Source of the DNA: an uncultured Lachnospiraceae bacterium
GTDB taxonomy: Bacteria; Bacillota; Clostridia; Lachnospirales; Lachnospiraceae
Direction of reading: 5' to 3'
Assembly (NCBI GenBank): GCA_937950565.1
Contig: CALFCS010000186.1
Coordinates: 1 to 20,516, forward strand
DNA length: 20,516 bases
Positions 8,701-15,979 of this stretch are shown piece by piece; position 1 is the stretch's first letter; every line of letters starts with the position of its first letter. The translations under genes and the position numbers were made by a program. Below the pieces are notes generated by a model. The model was given only the letters and a program-made list of their open reading frames with translations. It made no database searches and was not told where the DNA came from.

Positions 8701-10256
8701 TCTTTATCATCTGCATTCTTGCTGATATCAAGCAGACCCGCAAGTACTTTGTGCAGATTATAATATGGTACAATCAGACTGCCATCATTTCCTGTCGGAG
8801 ATGCTACTCCGTCAACTGCCGCCAGACATCCTTCCGGGAACGCAGAGATATATCCTGCATGATCCGGATATTTTGCGGCATATGCAGACTGGCATGCTTC
8901 CAGACCACTTACCGCGTCTTGCATTTCCTTCATAAGCTTTGTCTTATCGTCTGCATTATCACTTGACAAATATGCCTGGGATAAAGCGGACATATAATGT
9001 CCAAACGTATGGCCACGGAAATTGCTTCCATTACTTCTTTCCCATCCGCCATACCCGGACTCTGTCGGAGGTGTCAGACCTGCAACCTTATAAAACTCAT
9101 ACAAGAACTTCTTAGAATTCATACTCAGAAGATATTCGGTCTCTTTTTCGGATGCATTTACAAGATAATCATCCTTCAGTACAACATCTCCCATAATGCT
9201 TGTCGGTGCAAGGTTAATTTCTTCCTGTGCACATACCTTTACAGTGAAAGTCTTCGTTACCTTCCCGCCACCTGCATAAGATACGGTAGCAGTAAGCTTC
9301 ACTGTCACATCTTTTTCTCCAATTGCCGGACGGGTTACTGTACCGTCAGCTGCAATCACTGCAGTATTGTCAGAAGCCCATGTAATATCCGAACCGGATG
9401 CCCCCTTAGATGGGAGTGCAATATTTCCCTTTACCTCTGACGGAATTACAAGCGCATCTGCATCTGACTGGGCAATCGCCTCCTTGTCAAACTTACCGCC
9501 GCCGGCTTCATAAAGGCCGATAACCTCTTCCTCGGTAGCCACATCATTATAAAGCTCATAAGAATCAATCGCCACATTCAGATATGCACCATTATAGTTC
9601 GGTCCGTTATATCCGATTGCCTTCTGCATATCCGCAGGAGTGCCAATTACACCAGTCGCGCCATTCGCAGCATCAATACCATATTTAATTGAAGTTGTAC
9701 ATGCAACGCCATTTCTGTAGAATTTTGCTTCTTTGGTATCGCTGTCATAGGTCAGCACCATATGCGTCCATTCTCCGGTCGGAAACAGCTCGGACCGGGA
9801 CATGCTAAGCGTCGCCATATATGGCTGTTTATTGCTGTTTGCAGGTCCTAATGAAAATTCAATTCCATTGTCATTTGTTGCAACATACCACCCATCTGTA
9901 TAAAACTCCTTCTTATTCCAGGTGATCATCTGCTCGCCAGACATTGCAGCAGAAGGATTGATCCAGAATGAAAGAGTCAGCTTTGACGGAGACAAATCAT
10001 CGCTTTTCCCAAGATTCACATAGCTTCTGCCGTCAAACTTTAAAGCCTTTCCCTTCATTCCTTCCACATACTGCAGCGTATTTGTGGAAGCAGTACCATT
10101 GTTATTCTTCCCACTGGTATCATTCAGATTGTCCTCAAACTCCAGCTTCAATACCTGGTTCTGAAGACCGTCCGTTTCCGCAGCCGCAGCCGGGATACAC
10201 GGTGTTATCGTCATTACTGCACTTAACAGTAATGCCATTACTTGTTTTGTTTTCAT
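5718..10256 (-). CDS. Secreted, SLH-anchored beta-L-arabinofuranosidase of the DUF1680 superfamily (GH127/GH146-like), 1512 aa
   Basis: ATG at 10256 follows an AAAGGAGG box by 6 nt. A signal peptide ends near residue 26 (AAAA/E). Modules, rough positions: LamG-like 30-260; Ig-like 265-345; DUF1680 catalytic region 355-1000; a beta-sandwich often found after this catalytic domain 1010-1155; Cadherin-like beta-sandwich 1158-1255; FIVAR 1256-1320; three SLH repeats 1322-1512 with VRGQ, TRAQ and NRAE versions of the SLH TRAE motif. The metal/thiol site of the family is present: ETC gives E688 and C690, and WCCTGTG gives C757 and C758, matching E338, C340, C417 and C418 of Bifidobacterium HypBA1. 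The acid/base is probably E664 in SEHF. The family releases beta-L-arabinofuranose by a cysteine-nucleophile mechanism. GH127 versus GH146 cannot be settled by eye. The SLH repeats imply binding to the cell-wall surface. Confidence 0.92.
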   Translation of the reverse strand: MKTKQVMALLLSAVMTITPCIPAAAAETDGLQNQVLKLEFEDNLNDTSGKNNNGTASTNTLQYVEGMKGKALKFDGRSYVNLGKSDDLSPSKLTLSFWINPSAAMSGEQMITWNKKEFYTDGWYVATNDNGIEFSLGPANSNKQPYMATLSMSRSELFPTGEWTHMVLTYDSDTKEAKFYRNGVACTTSIKYGIDAANGATGVIGTPADMQKAIGYNGPNYNGAYLNVAIDSYELYNDVATEEEVIGLYEAGGGKFDKEAIAQSDADALVIPSEVKGNIALPSKGASGSDITWASDNTAVIAADGTVTRPAIGEKDVTVKLTATVSYAGGGKVTKTFTVKVCAQEEINLAPTSIMGDVVLKDDYLVNASEKETEYLLSMNSKKFLYEFYKVAGLTPPTESGYGGWERSNGSNFRGHTFGHYMSALSQAYLSSDNADDKTKLMKEMQDAVSGLEACQSAYAAKYPDHAGYISAFPEGCLAAVDGVASPTGNDGSLIVPYYNLHKVLAGLLDISKNADDKDLQARALAVAEGFGEFLYNRFQKLTDKNRLLRIEYGGMNEALYELYNLTGNDHYKTAAQYFDETELFKQLANGQDVLNGKHANTTIPKFTGAMKRYTVLKENPEYYDALTDAEKNELDMYLNAAKKFWDIVIADHTYVTGGNSQSEHFHEAGKIGADATKGSYDAALTCETCNTYNMLKLSKALYHVTGDKKYMDYFENTYINAILSSQNPETGTTMYFQPMAPGYNKVFNRPHDEFWCCTGTGMENFSKLGDNIYSVSGSDIYVHMFFASEYTDAANNLKLTQEANMPNEDTVTFTVEAADGGSVKAGTTLRLRKPDWLAGTAEIKVNDKAATLKEENGYYVVEVKAGDKISYQMPMEVQVYDMPDKPNMVAFKYGPVVLSTALGTDNIERSAANGILVRVGVKDENAKTTIYVSNKYKDIEDWKEDIAENLVRIEDSEDGKVQFKLENTDSPELIYTPHYMRYKETYGLYMFLEVADSEEAQKHILEEKEKLREFEMSLDYLYNFDNNNSEFAKNLQASSNSEATTWSGRQLRHAPGGGWFSYDLKIDPEAEKNYLNCTFYSGDRTRTFDILINGEVLTSQPFKDAPQGNDFYVQTFEIPQSMIDGAVDGKVTVKFSSTNNSYVGGLFGISTSASADYSTDATMKGLSFNKGTLSPEFSGEVTSYVLKLPKTADSVEMTAVPNVESGLIYVGDILINDAIPRQVDIKEDGQVIQITSKAQDHKTAKEYKVTIQYVDVDKAELDKALKAAVPIEDKEKYAVKSWAAYEKALNAAKKVFEDEKADQKAVDAAVKSLTEAQKALKIKLPYVDVEEDAWYYDAVAYNYDATTMTGLDDTHFGPAETLVRGQFAAVLHKMNDKPVMDYKATFSDVTATDWFKDAVLWAADAKIVTGYTGTKLFGPSDAVTRAQMATMMYRYAKDYKGYEVKADGDYSSFPDAGDVQEFAVDALKWAVAEGIITGKTIDGQLLLDPQGSANRAECATIIQRFMEKYEK

Positions 10257-10278
10257 ATAATTCCTCCTTTCATACTTT

Positions 10279-10296
10279 GATGTTTATTATAACATC
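10279..10296 (-). promoter_or_regulatory. Candidate promoter of the GH127/GH146-like gene with inverted repeat over the -10
   Basis: On the minus strand TGTTATAAT forms an extended -10 (TATAAT at 10286-10291). The -35 position is AT-rich with no good match. The -10 sits in the loop of a perfect inverted repeat, GATGTT (10279-10284) and AACATC (10291-10296), which could be a repressor site. The leader to the ATG is short, about 20-25 nt. Confidence 0.45.
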
Positions 10297-10382
10297 TTTT
10301 CCACAAAAAATATATGTATTATTCTTTGTTTTTTGGTAATTTTCTTCAAATGCTTCTTTCATTATTTGTATTTTTCCAAAAG

Positions 10383-10424
10383 AAAAAAGAGCTGTAAATT
10401 TTTCTGAATTTACAACTCTTTTTT
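10383..10424 (-). terminator. Intrinsic terminator of tRNA-Trp
   Basis: Arms 10383-10400 and 10407-10424 form an 18-bp stem with one C-A mismatch and a 6-nt loop. On the minus strand the hairpin ends in a run of six T. It begins 2 nt beyond the tRNA 3' end. The A run on the other arm means it could act in both directions. Confidence 0.85.
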
Positions 10425-10426
10425 AC

Positions 10427-10497
10427 CAGGGGATGAGGGAATCGAACCCCCGCCAAAGGTTTTGGAGACCCCTATCATACCACTTGACCAATCCCCT
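10427..10497 (-). tRNA. tRNA-Trp (anticodon CCA)
   Basis: The 71-nt cloverleaf folds as follows on the minus strand. The acceptor arms AGGGGAT and ATCCCCT give 7 pairs with discriminator G. A short D-stem GTC/GAT closes a loop containing GG. The anticodon loop is CTCCAAA, with anticodon CCA. The variable loop is TGGC, and the T-loop TTCGATT is closed by 5 pairs including one G-U. The anticodon stem GGGGT/ACCTT has two G-U pairs. The 3' CCA is not encoded (the DNA continues GT), so it must be added afterwards. The gene stands alone with its own promoter and terminator. Confidence 0.92.
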
Positions 10498-10520
10498 GTG
10501 CTATTGTGTCGCACTAGATA

Positions 10521-10549
10521 TTTATATCATGTTTTCATATAATTGTCAA
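10521..10549 (-). promoter_or_regulatory. Strong sigma-A promoter of tRNA-Trp
   Basis: Minus strand TTGACA (10544-10549), 17-bp spacer, TATAAA (10521-10526). The predicted start lies about 15-20 nt before the tRNA 5' end, as expected for a stable RNA gene. No strong terminator was seen between the solute-binding protein gene and this promoter. Confidence 0.85.
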
Positions 10550-10620
10550 GGGACAAAATCACTTTTCTTTGTCGTTTTGAAAGATTTCGTAAAAACAAAT
10601 CAAGGCAGCCCTTCCTCAGC

Positions 10621-11865
10621 CTAAAAATCCCCGCCTTCACCACGTACATATGCAGCAGCTTCTTCCGGCGTCATTTGTCCGGTAATCACGGAAAATTGTG
10701 CTTCCGAGAGAATCTTCGTAATTTCTGCCCAGTTGCTGCACCGACTCCTGGCAACGCTCGTATCCATCTGCGCTTCAAAAATTGCATATTCCGGCTTCTG
10801 CTCCAGCATTTTCTGTGCCGCATCCCGTCTTGGCGGAAGCGAATCTGCCTTCAGATTCACTTTGAGCATCTGGCTCTCCTCATTATAAAACCGGATAAAT
10901 GCCAGGGCGCCTTCTACATTTTTTCCTTTGATAACACCCAGGTTCTCTCCCCCGGTCACTCCGGTCAAGCCCTCCGTGTTTCCAGTCATAGACGGCAGTC
11001 TGGCAATCTGATAGTTGATACCCGATGCCTCCAGGCTTGGCAATACCCATGGGCCATTTTCCATCATCGCACATTCACCCTCCATAAATTTGCGTGCCAC
11101 ATCGTTCTGCGACCAATTGATACACTCCGTCGACATAACCTGGGTATCTACCAGCTGTCTGATCAGACTAAATGCTTGCACAGTTCCTTCCCCTCCGAGC
11201 TGATTGATGTCATCCCCTGCCGATAGAATAAACGGCAGAATCTGGAAGCAGGCCTGCTCACCCTGAATTGCCGACATTGCAAAGCCCTTTCGCTCACCTT
11301 CCGTTAAAGCTTTCGCACACGCTACAAATTCTGTCCACGTCTGCGGCACCTCCAGTCCCTTTTCCTGCAGCAAATCTTCATTATAAATTAAAGCTGTATT
11401 ATTACAACAAAATGGAAGGCCGTAATAGCGGTTTTCTATACGCACCGAATCCAGTGCATTGGAATAATAGGAATCCAGCGAATCCATCTGCGTAATATAT
11501 TCTGTCAAGTCCTCCAGTTCCCCCTGCTTTGCATACCGCTTCATATCCGGGTTATCAATAATCACAATATCCGGCTGCTGCTCCTGCGTGATTCCAATCG
11601 CCAGCTTCTTATTAAATTCTGTAAGCGGCCCCTGGTACTCCCATGTAAGCAGATACCTGTCCTGTGACTGATTAAATGCCTGAACCAGCTCTTCCAAAGC
11701 CTGCTTCTGTGCCTCAGTCTCATAATATGTCCACAAAAGAAGCTTCTCCCTTTCCTCTGGTATTTTTTCCGCCCTGTCTTTATTTCCTGCACAGCCTGCT
11801 GCTGAAAAGGCCAGAATAATACTTATAACTACAAAACATTTTATTTTTCTCACTTTATGCTCCAT
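10621..11865 (-). CDS. Extracellular solute-binding lipoprotein (ABC sugar type, family 1), no adjacent permeases
   Basis: A 414-residue protein starting at ATG 11865, with AGGAG 5 nt upstream. Residues 1-25 are a lipoprotein signal peptide: charged start, hydrophobic stretch, then SAAG-C with the lipidated cysteine at C25. The mature part has the family 1 layout, with LLLWTYYET near the start, PDIVIIDNPD, a YGLPF segment followed by an ALIYNEDLL helix, and MMENGPW. Such proteins capture sugars or oligosaccharides at the membrane and pass them to an ABC importer. Here it lies 21 nt after the response regulator gene, in an operon with a sensor kinase. The operon ends with it, followed by a tRNA, so no permease or ATPase is encoded alongside. 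It may serve distant permeases or act as an extracellular sensor for the kinase. The ligand is unknown. Confidence 0.88.
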   Translation of the reverse strand: MEHKVRKIKCFVVISIILAFSAAGCAGNKDRAEKIPEEREKLLLWTYYETEAQKQALEELVQAFNQSQDRYLLTWEYQGPLTEFNKKLAIGITQEQQPDIVIIDNPDMKRYAKQGELEDLTEYITQMDSLDSYYSNALDSVRIENRYYGLPFCCNNTALIYNEDLLQEKGLEVPQTWTEFVACAKALTEGERKGFAMSAIQGEQACFQILPFILSAGDDINQLGGEGTVQAFSLIRQLVDTQVMSTECINWSQNDVARKFMEGECAMMENGPWVLPSLEASGINYQIARLPSMTGNTEGLTGVTGGENLGVIKGKNVEGALAFIRFYNEESQMLKVNLKADSLPPRRDAAQKMLEQKPEYAIFEAQMDTSVARSRCSNWAEITKILSEAQFSVITGQMTPEEAAAYVRGEGGDF

Positions 11866-11886
11866 CCTTACTCCTGCAAGAGCGAC

Positions 11887-13413
11887 TTAATCCATCCGTC
11901 TGTATTCCCCCGGCGTCACACCCTGCTCTTCTTTAAATACCCTGGCAAAATACTTTACATCGCTATATCCCACCATCCTGGCAATCTCATAAATCCTCTT
12001 ATCCGTTCCCTTTAAAAGACGTTTTGCATGACTCATACGAAATCTTTTCAAAAACAGAGAAAAATTAATTCCCATTTCCCTGCTGAACAATGTACTCAAA
12101 TACTCCGGCGTAATTTCCAGCTTCCGAGATACTTCTTCCTGCGTGATTCCTTCCTGATAATGTTCCCGGATATACTGTATTGCCTTCTGGATAATATAAT
12201 TACTGATTTCTTCCCTCTTTACCCGTTCCCCGGTAATCGTCTTGATGACATCTATCCAGGCTCCATGCAGCTCTTCAAAAGTCAGAGCGTTCTCCATCCG
12301 TCCCAGAATCCCGGAATTTTCCAGATGCTCCTGTAAAGCGCTATCAATGTCCTTTAGAATATCACTTATTAAATAATAGCTTTTCATAAATCCATACCGC
12401 ATATCTGAAGGCATGTATTGGTGCATACGCATATATTCTGTAAAGGCCTCTCCCACTTCTGCAATCTGCTCATTTCCACCCTGACAAACTGCATTTTTCA
12501 GATTATTACCTATATCCAGCGGATACTCAAATCTTTCCGCCTCATAGACCTGTATACCCTCCTCTGTAATCCATCTTCCCGGCTTCATTACAAGACCATA
12601 TTCCAGATTTTCCTGCAGCTTTTTTCTGGTTTCCTGCAGATTCCACACAGTACAGTCCGCCTTACACCATACTGGATGTTCCCCGGACTCTTCACAAGAT
12701 TTTATCAGCTGAATATATAAATCATGATCATACTTCTCCTTTTCTTTTCCTTTTAATTCCCTTCCTGCAGTCAGGCAGAAAAATGTCTGCTGGTCTCTCT
12801 GATAAAGCAGATATATTTCAAAATCATAATACAATTTTTTAAGCCCGGAAATCACCTTCTCTACCAACTCCTTATAGGAGGACTGTGTACTACCTATATA
12901 TCCCGCCATCAATTCATATTGCATATCTGGCTCAAACCCACAGCTTGTACACATTTCTTCTATCGATTGCTCCGACTCCTCTACGTTTCCAAACAAAACA
13001 TCCCGAATACGGTTCTCCTGCTGCCCATATATCCATTCTTTCTCGTTCTGAATACTCTTCTCTACTTTTTCCAACATTTCCCTGACGTCATCAATAGAAA
13101 TCGGTTTCAAAAGATAATCATCCACCCCATACCGAATCGCCTTCTGTGCATACTCAAATTCCGAATAGCCGCTTAGGATAACCGCATGAACTTTCGCCTT
13201 TTTCACCGAAAGCTCTTTTAACATCTCCAGCCCGTTCATACACGGCATACGGATATCCGTAATCACAAGATCGGGATGCAGCCGGAGTATCATCTCAAGA
13301 CCTTCTTTTCCGTCCGCCGCCTCTCCTACAATCTGATGCCCGGTCTGGGATTTGATCATTTTTCCCATCCCTTCCCGAATCTTTATCTCATCTTCTACAA
13401 TTACTATCCTCAT
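11887..13413 (-). CDS. YesN-type response regulator with AraC-family DNA-binding domain
   Basis: A 508-residue protein. The receiver domain (1-120) shows the acidic pair E7-D8 (VED), phosphoacceptor D53 in VITDIRMP, S81 in ILSGYSEF and K103 in LLKPI. Residues 130-395 have no motif I can name, as is usual for this family. The C-terminal 100 residues hold two helix-turn-helix units of AraC type, with ITQEEVSRKLEITPEYLSTLF, then IYEIARMVGYSDVKYFARVFK and a GVTPGEYR ending. It is the natural partner of the kinase gene 66 nt upstream. Family members usually activate carbohydrate transport or degradation genes. Candidate targets here are the downstream lipoprotein gene and the two arabinofuranosidase genes, but the sequence does not prove this. 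Confidence 0.93.
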   Translation of the reverse strand: MRIVIVEDEIKIREGMGKMIKSQTGHQIVGEAADGKEGLEMILRLHPDLVITDIRMPCMNGLEMLKELSVKKAKVHAVILSGYSEFEYAQKAIRYGVDDYLLKPISIDDVREMLEKVEKSIQNEKEWIYGQQENRIRDVLFGNVEESEQSIEEMCTSCGFEPDMQYELMAGYIGSTQSSYKELVEKVISGLKKLYYDFEIYLLYQRDQQTFFCLTAGRELKGKEKEKYDHDLYIQLIKSCEESGEHPVWCKADCTVWNLQETRKKLQENLEYGLVMKPGRWITEEGIQVYEAERFEYPLDIGNNLKNAVCQGGNEQIAEVGEAFTEYMRMHQYMPSDMRYGFMKSYYLISDILKDIDSALQEHLENSGILGRMENALTFEELHGAWIDVIKTITGERVKREEISNYIIQKAIQYIREHYQEGITQEEVSRKLEITPEYLSTLFSREMGINFSLFLKRFRMSHAKRLLKGTDKRIYEIARMVGYSDVKYFARVFKEEQGVTPGEYRRMD

Positions 13414-13479
13414 ATTACCCTCTCTGCCTTTTACTATATTTATTTATAACATACCTTTTTCTGAAAATACGGTTGTTAT

Positions 13480-15300
13480 TTAATAGTCCTCTTTTACAGG
13501 AATCTTCAATGTAACTACCGTTCCCATATGAAGGATACTGCTTACATTCCATGCCGCTTCCTCCCCATAGTAAAGATACATCCGCATGAAAGCATTCTCA
13601 AGTCCAATCCTTTCATCCTCCTGATGCAGAACCGTCTCTCTGTCATTATATTTCTTCACCTGCTCTGGCTTCATACCACTTCCATTATCCTCGATAATCA
13701 CATGCAACATATGCCGGTCTTCGGAAAGCATTATGCTTACCCGAAGCACTCCTCCACTGACAATCTCCTTAAATCCATGAATAATTGAATTCTCAATAAA
13801 CGGCTGTAACAGAAGCTTATAAATTCTTACCGTCTTTGCATCTTCCTCAACATACAGGTCAAAAGAAAACGAGTGATTGAATCGAAGCTGCTGCAGCTCC
13901 ACATATTTTTCAAGCCAGTCAGCCACTTCTTCAATCTTCGCAAGCTGATTGCTTTTATTCACACTGTAACGGAGAATAACGCCCAAATCCCGCAGCATTT
14001 TACTAATTTCATATTCTCCTTTATCAATCGCCATCCAATTAATCGAATCTAACGTATTATATAGGAAATGCGGGTTTATCTGCGCCTCCAGCGCCCGGAC
14101 CTCTGCCTCTCTCTGCTTTCTGGCAGCATCTGCAGATGCTGCAAACTGCCCTTTCAGCTTCCCTGTCATCTGGTTAAAAGCTCTGGCAATCTCTCCGAAT
14201 TCATCGCCGGCATCCTCTGCAATCTTCACACTCAGATCTCCGCCTTCGACCTTCCGGATTCCTTCCATCAATGACTGGAAAGAACGCTTAATCGGCCGAA
14301 TTGCAGTAACGATTACACAAACGGCAAAAGAAGTAAAAACAGCAGCCAGACAAACCGCAAATCCCAGGCTGTCCCAGACACTATTCAACATATATTTCTT
14401 ATCATACACATTGCAGAACACCCAGCCCAGTTTCTTGTCCTCATACTGGTTTGCCGCAATCCTTTTTCCCTTGAGTCTGCCTGTCCGCTGCACAAATTTC
14501 TCCACGGAATCCTCTGAAGAAATCTTTGTTCCTGTATAGGAAATATCCGGATAAGATAAAATATTGCCCTTGCCATCCATAATAAAATTAACATTATATT
14601 CCTGTTTTGGATCATGTCTGGCATCCACGGTGCAGATTTTGTCCAGAACAGCCCCGTCAATGCTTAGAATAACGACAGCCACAGCTCCCTTTTCCGGTTC
14701 TTCATAATCATAAATCTTCTTTGAAATATGAAACAAATATTTCTTTCCTCCGGACGCATCCTGCCAGGACATTGGCGTAACTGCGATGCCCGAAGTCCTA
14801 TGCGCCTCCATGTATGGAGCGCTTTCACGCATATCCGTATATCCATCCCAGATACTCTGAACCGTTGAAGCATTTACAAAGTCATACGTGATCTGCTGTC
14901 CGTCCTTCAAGATGATACTAATACACTGGATTCCCTCTGCCAGGATATCATACTGCCGGATCTGGTCATAAATTTTCCATTTTGCCACCTCTTCGCCTAT
15001 ATCACTTTTATCCAGCTGCTCATTGATATTCTCAGTAAGCTGGTCATCACTGCAGATTTGGTAAACCAGATTGGAGTACATATCCAGTGTAAGATCCACA
15101 CGTTCTGCCATCTGAATAAGTTCTTCCACCATAAGCTCATCTATTTTTTCCTTCACGCTTGTAGAATTTGCGTAAAACATAATACTCTGTACCGCTATCA
15201 ATGGTATAATCGACGAAACAAGAAATGCATACAACACTTTTTTCCATAGTCTCTGGTTAAGGAACCATTCCCAGATTCTTATTTTCTTTTTCTTTTCCAT
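13480..15300 (-). CDS. YesM-type membrane sensor histidine kinase
   Basis: A 606-residue protein with GGAG 7 nt before the ATG at 15300. A basic N-terminus is followed by one membrane segment (about 23-43), an extracytoplasmic sensor region (about 44-310) of the Cache-like size common in this family, a second membrane segment (about 312-334), HAMP (335-388), and a HisKA_7TM/YesM-type phosphoacceptor motif EAQINPHFLYNTLDS with H411. The ATPase part has an N box around QPFIENSIIHG and a G1 box IIEDNGSGM (N539). It should autophosphorylate on H411 and pass phosphate to D53 of the regulator encoded next. The signal is probably a carbohydrate or a ligand-loaded binding protein. It is the first gene of the operon. 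Confidence 0.93.
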   Translation of the reverse strand: MEKKKKIRIWEWFLNQRLWKKVLYAFLVSSIIPLIAVQSIMFYANSTSVKEKIDELMVEELIQMAERVDLTLDMYSNLVYQICSDDQLTENINEQLDKSDIGEEVAKWKIYDQIRQYDILAEGIQCISIILKDGQQITYDFVNASTVQSIWDGYTDMRESAPYMEAHRTSGIAVTPMSWQDASGGKKYLFHISKKIYDYEEPEKGAVAVVILSIDGAVLDKICTVDARHDPKQEYNVNFIMDGKGNILSYPDISYTGTKISSEDSVEKFVQRTGRLKGKRIAANQYEDKKLGWVFCNVYDKKYMLNSVWDSLGFAVCLAAVFTSFAVCVIVTAIRPIKRSFQSLMEGIRKVEGGDLSVKIAEDAGDEFGEIARAFNQMTGKLKGQFAASADAARKQREAEVRALEAQINPHFLYNTLDSINWMAIDKGEYEISKMLRDLGVILRYSVNKSNQLAKIEEVADWLEKYVELQQLRFNHSFSFDLYVEEDAKTVRIYKLLLQPFIENSIIHGFKEIVSGGVLRVSIMLSEDRHMLHVIIEDNGSGMKPEQVKKYNDRETVLHQEDERIGLENAFMRMYLYYGEEAAWNVSSILHMGTVVTLKIPVKEDY

Positions 15301-15333
15301 GAAAGTTCTCCGGTCTTTTACTAATCTGTTCCT

Positions 15334-15362
15334 ATTTTATAATAATTATTAAAATTTTACAA
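15334..15362 (-). promoter_or_regulatory. Candidate promoter of the kinase-regulator-lipoprotein operon
   Basis: Minus strand TTGTAA (15357-15362), 17-bp spacer, TAAAAT (15334-15339). Four of six bases match the -35 consensus and five of six match the -10. The surrounding DNA is very AT-rich, so the exact boxes are uncertain. It starts right after the terminator of the NAD operon. Confidence 0.4.
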
Positions 15363-15371
15363 GCATGATAA

Positions 15372-15410
15372 AAGCGTTCCTTCCGTCATCTCATGACTTC
15401 AGGAACGCTT
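15372..15410 (-). terminator. Terminator of the nadABC-niaR operon
   Basis: Outer arms 15372-15381 and 15401-15410 (10 bp) and inner arms 15385-15389 and 15393-15397 (5 bp) are separated by a 3x3 internal loop. On the minus strand a short TTTTAT tail follows. It lies 24 nt after the niaR stop codon. Confidence 0.7.
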
Positions 15411-15434
15411 CTTTACATTTTATTCTTTTCTCTT

Positions 15435-15944
15435 TTATGATGCAATCAGAAATCCTTTCTCCCGCAGTGTTTCTTCTATTAGATTCAGTGTCTTCTCACT
15501 GTCTGCAGCTACTTTATGGTAATGATAATTCGAAGTGATATTTTTTAACGGACTGGATTTTCCATTGTGTATATCCTCAAGAAACTCTTTCACTCTACGT
15601 CTGGAATTAATATTTAATTCTGCTTCTATATGTCCGTATACCCGGTGATTTACCATAACATTTTCCACACATCCACCCAAATCTACAATAGAGTACAGCT
15701 CCTCTTCCAATTGTTCATCTGTATGCTGTACCTTAAAAACTCTGCTCACCGACTTCACCGTATTTAGAATATAGCCACGGTTGGTCGATATGATATCATA
15801 CCCCGACGCACGGATCAGGGCAATATCCTGTACGATCACCTGACGGCTCACATCATAAGCAGATGCCAGCCTCTTCCCCGATACCGGAACTGTACTTGCC
15901 TGTATATCCCGGACAATTCCTTCCCTTCTCTCAGAACCTGTCAT
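15435..15944 (-). CDS. niaR: NiaR-type transcriptional repressor of NAD biosynthesis (HTH_11 + 3H domain)
   Basis: The ATG at 15944 gives 169 residues and has GAGGAG 4 nt and AGGAGG 12 nt upstream. An in-frame TTG at 15956 touches the AGGAGG box directly and is therefore unlikely to be the start. Residues 5-58 form a winged-helix domain (DVSRQVIVQDIALIR recognition region, then NRGYI wing). The rest is a 3H domain with conserved histidines in VNHRVYGHIEAEL and SNYHYHKVAA, which in the family bind metal and sense nicotinate. NiaR proteins repress NAD synthesis or niacin uptake genes when niacin is plentiful. It is the last gene of nadA-nadB-nadC-niaR, 35 nt after nadC, so it probably represses its own operon through the inverted repeat at 19008-19035. 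Confidence 0.92.
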   Translation of the reverse strand: MTGSERREGIVRDIQASTVPVSGKRLASAYDVSRQVIVQDIALIRASGYDIISTNRGYILNTVKSVSRVFKVQHTDEQLEEELYSIVDLGGCVENVMVNHRVYGHIEAELNINSRRRVKEFLEDIHNGKSSPLKNITSNYHYHKVAADSEKTLNLIEETLREKGFLIAS

Positions 15945-15979
15945 AGTACTCCTCAACCTCCTGTTTATACTCCCTGTGT

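Noticed and set aside
10427..10497. tRNA-Gln reading of the tRNA because of its Gln-like D-arm
   Set aside because: The seven-base anticodon loop CTCCAAA places CCA at the anticodon, which is tryptophan.
10550..10620. Possible terminator after the solute-binding protein gene
   Set aside because: Only a four-pair stem (AAGG/CCTT) near a T-rich stretch was found, too weak to call.
15945..15956. TTG start for niaR giving four more residues
   Set aside because: The AGGAGG box would touch the TTG with no spacing, while the ATG at 15944 is properly spaced.
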